From the NCBI GenBank assembly GCA_026874595.1, contig CM049311.1, forward strand, positions 60,206,453 to 60,270,452: a DNA stretch of 64,000 bases, in the 5' to 3' direction. Shown piece after piece: positions 60,701-64,000 of the stretch. This DNA comes from Sipunculus nudus. Its lineage: Eukaryota > Annelida > Sipuncula > Golfingiida > Sipunculidae. The translations under genes were made by a program, and so were the position numbers. The notes beneath the pieces were generated by a model. That model was not told where the DNA came from. It saw only the letters and a program-made list of their open reading frames with translations, and searched no databases. Positions within the stretch are counted from its first letter, which is position 1; each line of letters begins with the position of its first letter.

Positions 60701-63697
60701 AAGCTCAGCTGAGGGAGCGATTGCCCTAAGTGAACCAGAACAAATTGCCAGCTGCAGCTACTGCACTTACTGAACTCTTGACCAGTTGCCTAATCTGATA
60801 CAGTCTGCCAAAACTATAAATAGATACAGATTGAAACTTTGCCTGTTGCCAAATCTGAAATTGTTGGCAGTCTGCCAAGCTATTTATACATACAGACACA
60901 ATCTTGGCCTGTTGCCAAATCTGTTTACATATACTGAAAGACTGGCTACAATGCACTTTACAAGGTGACATATTCCTAAGATTTTTTTATCAAAATGTTT
61001 GGAATAATAACAGATGCCTATTGAAAGCAAAATCAGAATACAGATATATTTTATTAATGGATTTATCTCGCACATAAGCTGGATATGTAATAAATCATTT
61101 ATGTTGCCTGTACAGCTCTGCTTATATACCCAAAGAGCTCAGTTTGTTAGCACAATAAATCAACTAGCTTTGTTTTCCAAAGTATCTCACAGTCCTTTCA
61201 TTGTTAAAGGTCCAATAATTCTGCCAAAAATCATTTAACTTGAACAAAGGCCACCTAATAATCATTTTTATGCAATGTTACAGAAGTTGAAACAGTTTTG
61301 CAGAAGAAGACTATTGCAGCCCTCAGTTTGAAATAGCCATACTAATGGCCACAAGAACAACTTAAGCTTTCTATGACTCTACAAGAATCAATTAAACCAA
61401 ATCTTATTTAATTAAAGGAACCCTACTCTAGGATAATTCTTGTGAAAAAATAAACCATTTAGCTTAACAATTTCATCATAAAACATTTTTAAGCTGAAAG
61501 AGGCTAAAATTACGAGGTTTTTGCCTGTTAAAAAAACTGGTAGCTGTAGGTGGCACAACCAATACCTCCATTTCAAATATGACTAGTGACCAACATTAGC
61601 ATAAAATTTGGTGATGATAGCTCCGGCCGTTTCTGATACTGGAAATTTAATATCCTTTTTTGACTAAGATTCAGCTTCCTGTATCTAGGCCAAAATTCAC
61701 CAAACTTGAACCATTCGAAAAAATTTAAGAGAAATTTTTTAGGGATTATTTCTGTGAAATATTGAACAATTTGGCTGGACAATTTAGGAGAAGAAGATTT
61801 TTATTTTTTTTTTATCTTTTTCTCAAATAAGATCTAATCCAACTCTTCAGGATCTGAACAAAAAAACAATCATAATCCATAAACACTACAGGTTTCAGGA
61901 GACTGGATTGAACTATAGCTGAGAAACTGACACAATTGCTGTCATTTGACGGTCTCAAAAACAGAAAAATTCGTAAATATTAGAAAAATCCAGGTGGCGC
62001 CACTGGTTTTATGGAACTGATAAAACTAGTCATGGTCAATATTCAAGGCAAGATTCATGGCAATCCATGTATTAATTATCAAGATACTGAAGGTTTTGTA
62101 TCAAATTTTTTATTATTCAAAGGGGGAGGGGGTATTTATAAGCCCCAAAGCTTGATCATTATTGGTCGCAGTGACCTAATTTCAGGTTTCAAAGGAGATA
62201 TTTTATTGACCTCCCTGGATGTACACTTAGATTAGACATTTCTTGGTCGAGCCGTTATGATTTGTGCCCTGCTAACGGACACCAGGATGCCCTGATAGCA
62301 ACATACAAAGTGCCATTCCTATACCTCAGTTGACTTTCAGTCAGCCAAGCTAAAAACAACAGAAAAGAATAAAATAGAAATTTTTGTTATGTAAGAGCTG
62401 GTGTGATGAAGGTTTTAAAATGGTGTGATGCATGATTGAATTTTATGTGATGTAGAATGAAAATTGGGAGATGTATGACAGAGAATGGTATGATTTACAA
62501 TGTGTTATAATAAAGATTTGTATGTGGTGCGTTGTAGGTTTAAAAATAAAATAATTTAGAATTATTTTGTGATATGAAAGTGGTGTGATGTAGGATTGAC
62601 ACTGGTGTGATGTAGGATTGAAACTGGTGTAATATAAGTGTCAGATGTAGCATTGGCATTGGTGAGATGTAGAATTGACACTAGTATGATGTGAAACTGA
62701 CCCAGGTTTAATGTAAGACTAATATGGTGTGAAGTAGGACTGAGACAGGTGTAATGTAGAATTGACACTATTGTGATGTAAGATCGACATATGTGTGATG
62801 TAGGATTGACACTGGTATGAGGATTGACATTGGTGTGATGTAGGATTGACACTGGTATGATGTAGGATTGACATTGGTGTATGATGTAGGATTGACACCG
62901 GTATGATGTAGGATTGACAATGGTGTGATGTATAGTACATGTAAACATACATTCTACTTGGGTCAGGCATGTTTTCTTTTCCTATAAGTCCATCCACATT
63001 ATTGTATGCAGACTCTAACCCGGGTACATCTGGTGCACTGACTCTGTCCCAAGCATGCTGCTTATTCATGCGAGAGGTCATATGTGAAGATATCTACAAA
63101 ACAGAGCAAGATATAGCATGAACACGAAATGTTTCTTTTGATTTGTGACATTAATTTTTATAGGACTCAACAAAATACATGCACCTGGTCAATCCTGTTT
63201 CTCACTTTCCCCAAGTTTAAAAAAAGTGTCTGATTTAATTATCATATTATTACTGACTTTTTGCCATACAGTCTGAATACACATTAACAGTTAATAAATT
63301 TGGAATGAGGTTAAAGAGAAATGCAAGATTATATTAATAAGGGAATGAGTACAAAACATTATATTCAAATCTTAAAACAAGGATTACAAAGTCTAAAAAA
63401 GAGGAAAGTTTTATACTAGGAAAAAGTACAAATCAGAAGCACTGATCAAGTGTTGAGAAGCAGTACAAATATAAAGAAAAAAAAAAGGCAACTGACTTTG
63501 ATTGTAGGCTCAGGCATATCTGGTGTGCTGGGGTTGCTGTTTATATGTTCCAGTCTGCTGGAAATGTCTGGTCGCTCAAACCTGCTGATCCGGTTCCTGA
63601 AACCTGCGCTTCTCAGCTCAGGTGATGTAGGACTCTCCATTTCATGGTGATTGTTATTTGTCAAATCAAATTTGGAATTGAACTGGCCAACTAAGAC
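54638..63697 (-). CDS. SKA3: SKA complex subunit (SKA3-like), last four exons
   Basis: SKA is the kinetochore complex (SKA1-3) that couples microtubules to NDC80 during mitosis. Visible coding exons, in transcript order: 63697-63497, 63093-62951, 58717-58593, 54786-54638; the phases (0-0, 0-2, 2-1, 1-stop) all agree, giving 205 C-terminal residues. The first exon has SP/TP sites (SPTSPELRSAGF, TPDMPEP), as in the Cdk1-phosphorylated linker of SKA3. The C-terminus (SLPNYIRRHLSYDLINDSIN, then IMETDLS and RTIFLSLVKLSRL) resembles a winged-helix microtubule-binding domain of SKA proteins. SKA1 is the alternative, because its C-terminal domain has a similar LPxYxxxxLxYxxIN helix. A symmetrical exon in the 3.8-kb last intron could have been missed. 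The 5' part is beyond the window. Family fairly secure, paralogue not. Confidence 0.6.
54787..58592. other. SKA-like last intron
   Basis: About 3.8 kb. No exon was recognised, though a phase-1 symmetrical exon is possible. Contains a G10 run near 55257-55267; otherwise AT-rich. Confidence 0.5.
58593..58717 (-). CDS. SKA3: SKA-like exon: first helix of C-terminal domain
   Basis: Codes IASLGEDEYTSLPNYIRRHL, then SYDLINDSINKINNILWQRR and Q. Acceptor in reverse TTTTCTCCAG, donor GTGAGT. Enters in phase 2 and leaves in phase 1. Confidence 0.8.
58969..60000 (-). mobile_element. Pearl-like element, reversed, with TGACCTTTGACCT units
   Basis: Left end ACTAGGGACCCATGAGTCTC and GACACTCAGCTGA is a diverged reversed 3' terminus of the pearl-like family. 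Tandem units follow, spaced about 138 bp (dimer about 276 bp), with TGACCTTTGACCT, CATGACCCCAAAATCA and TATCATCTGGA. The right end, GGCATCTGCTTATTCAAGCA then GGGAGCTAAT, could be a different 5' hairpin. It lies in the intron between 58718 and 62950. Confidence 0.65.
60240..60705 (-). repeat. Tandem block, about 118-bp units (pearl-like)
   Basis: TGTAGGT(T/G)G(T/C)(G/A)CCAC(T/A)AGTCT recurs at about 60327, 60459 and 60587 followed by ATGTATGGACATG-like words. The right edge contains AGCTCAGCTGAGG, the family hairpin word. Confidence 0.6.
61430..62358 (-). mobile_element. Pearl-like element, reversed, composite
   Basis: The left half matches the body at 19400-19660 in reverse (GGTAGCTGTAGGTGGC, TTTGGTGATGATAGCTCCGG). 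The right half matches a 330-bp family unit (CAGGTGGCGCCACTGG, GATACTGAAGGTTTTGTATC), and the element ends CCTCAGTTGACTTTCAGTCA then GCCAAGCTAAAAA, the reversed 5' hairpin. Confidence 0.65.
62580..62940. repeat. 22-bp minisatellite next to an SKA-like donor site
   Basis: Units of GATGTAGGATTGACACTGGTGT with many variants. The array ends about 10 bp from the splice donor at 62950 (minus strand). Open frames across it on the minus strand (reading CQSYI-type repeats) are artefacts. Confidence 0.92.
62951..63093 (-). CDS. SKA3: SKA-like exon, linker
   Basis: Codes ISSHMTSRMNKQHAWDRVSA, then PDVPGLESAYNNVDGLIGKE and NMPDPSR plus two bases. Polar linker with no domain signature. Acceptor in reverse TCTGTTTTGTAG, donor GTATGT; phase 0 to 2, fitting both neighbours. 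Confidence 0.7.
63497..63697 (-). CDS. SKA3: SKA-like exon with SP/TP motifs
   Basis: 67 codons including ESPTSPELRSAGFRNRISRF and NPSTPDMPEPTIK. The S/TPxLxxxG pattern is the main reason for preferring SKA3, whose linker repeats such motifs. Acceptor in reverse ATGTTACAG; the donor GTCAGT is non-optimal but keeps phase 0. Confidence 0.7.
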
Positions 63698-64000
63698 CTG
63701 TAACATAACGACTGGAATGTGTAAAATTTAAAAGCGTATAATGCTTTAAACACAATTTAAATTCAGTCACGGTGGCTGTCTCTACCTTTGAACTAGAATT
63801 AACTAGATATATGAAAACCTAAACAGTTTTATGCCCTATGGAAACCATCACATCTGACACATACATCACAATATTTTAAGACACAACCTAAGAAAAACTG
63901 TTTTGATCAGTATAACACCATTTTTAATTAAAAAATCATGAAGCCTCTAAGTTTTGTAGAAGGATATCCTGCAAATCCTTTTTAGAGATCACAAGAATCT
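63698..64000. other. Intron upstream of the first visible SKA-like exon
   Basis: Nothing recognised; the coiled-coil N-terminal exons must lie outside the window. Confidence 0.4.

Noticed and set aside
62562-63081. Minus-strand frames of 120-128 codons rich in SILHHT/CQSYI repeats
   Set aside because: Product of the 22-bp minisatellite; only the part above 62951 overlaps a real exon.

Overview
This is animal nuclear DNA: AT-rich, intron-rich, and dominated by repeats. The dispersed elements combine a hairpin 5' end, a (GTCC)n/(ACGG)n microsatellite, internal tandem blocks and a palindromic 3' end. That architecture is what is known of the 'pearl' (Helitron/Helentron-related) elements of bivalves, so a bivalve mollusc is the best guess. 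This is an inference and could not be checked by database search.

Three protein-coding genes can be supported from splice signals, intron phases and family motifs. (1) At about 493-4665 (+) lies a small secreted C-type-lectin-like gene: a signal peptide split by a phase-1 intron, three tandemly duplicated 36-bp phase-1 mini-exons coding a Thr-rich stalk, and two exons carrying a C-type lectin domain (CTLD). No usable acceptor is visible for the last exon, so the gene may be decaying. (2) At about 35046-52035 (+) lies malonyl-CoA decarboxylase (MLYCD) in ten exons whose phases all agree. The model is 594 residues with both catalytic residues conserved, an unusually long Ser/Pro-rich N-terminus and no peroxisomal SKL tail. 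(3) At 63697-54638 (-) lie the last four exons of a spindle-and-kinetochore-associated (SKA) complex subunit, best called SKA3-like. It converges tail-to-tail with MLYCD, and its 5' part lies beyond the window.

The rest, region by region: 4.7-5.6 kb, a reversed pearl-like fragment; 8.3-10.3 kb, a partial hAT-like end, a tRNA-derived SINE, a C16/G12 hairpin and a pearl-like element; 14.2-15.3 kb, a 370-bp tandem triplication; 17.5-23.6 kb, a cluster of pearl-like elements with about 330-bp repeat units; 23.67-25.86 kb, a GC-rich element with terminal inverted repeats (TIRs) filled with minisatellites; 28.9 kb, a second SINE; 30.5 kb, a short TIR-like element; 32.2 kb, a fossil LINE reverse-transcriptase tail. 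The MLYCD introns hold a truncated pearl-like element, a 37-bp minisatellite, an inverted pair of dispersed repeats flanking exons 5-8, a fold-back element, and a 941-bp G-rich-TIR element with a 9-bp target-site duplication (TSD). A hAT-type element with a perfect 8-bp TSD sits just after the MLYCD stop codon. The SKA-like introns hold elements with repeated TGACCTTTGACCT (DR1) motifs and a 22-bp minisatellite.

No functional link between the three genes is evident; they look like ordinary neighbours in a repeat-rich genome. The most noteworthy observations are the DNA-transposon insertions with identifiable TSDs, the intronic inverted repeats, the MLYCD N-terminal extension and missing SKL, and the lectin's coordinated loss of one disulfide pair.
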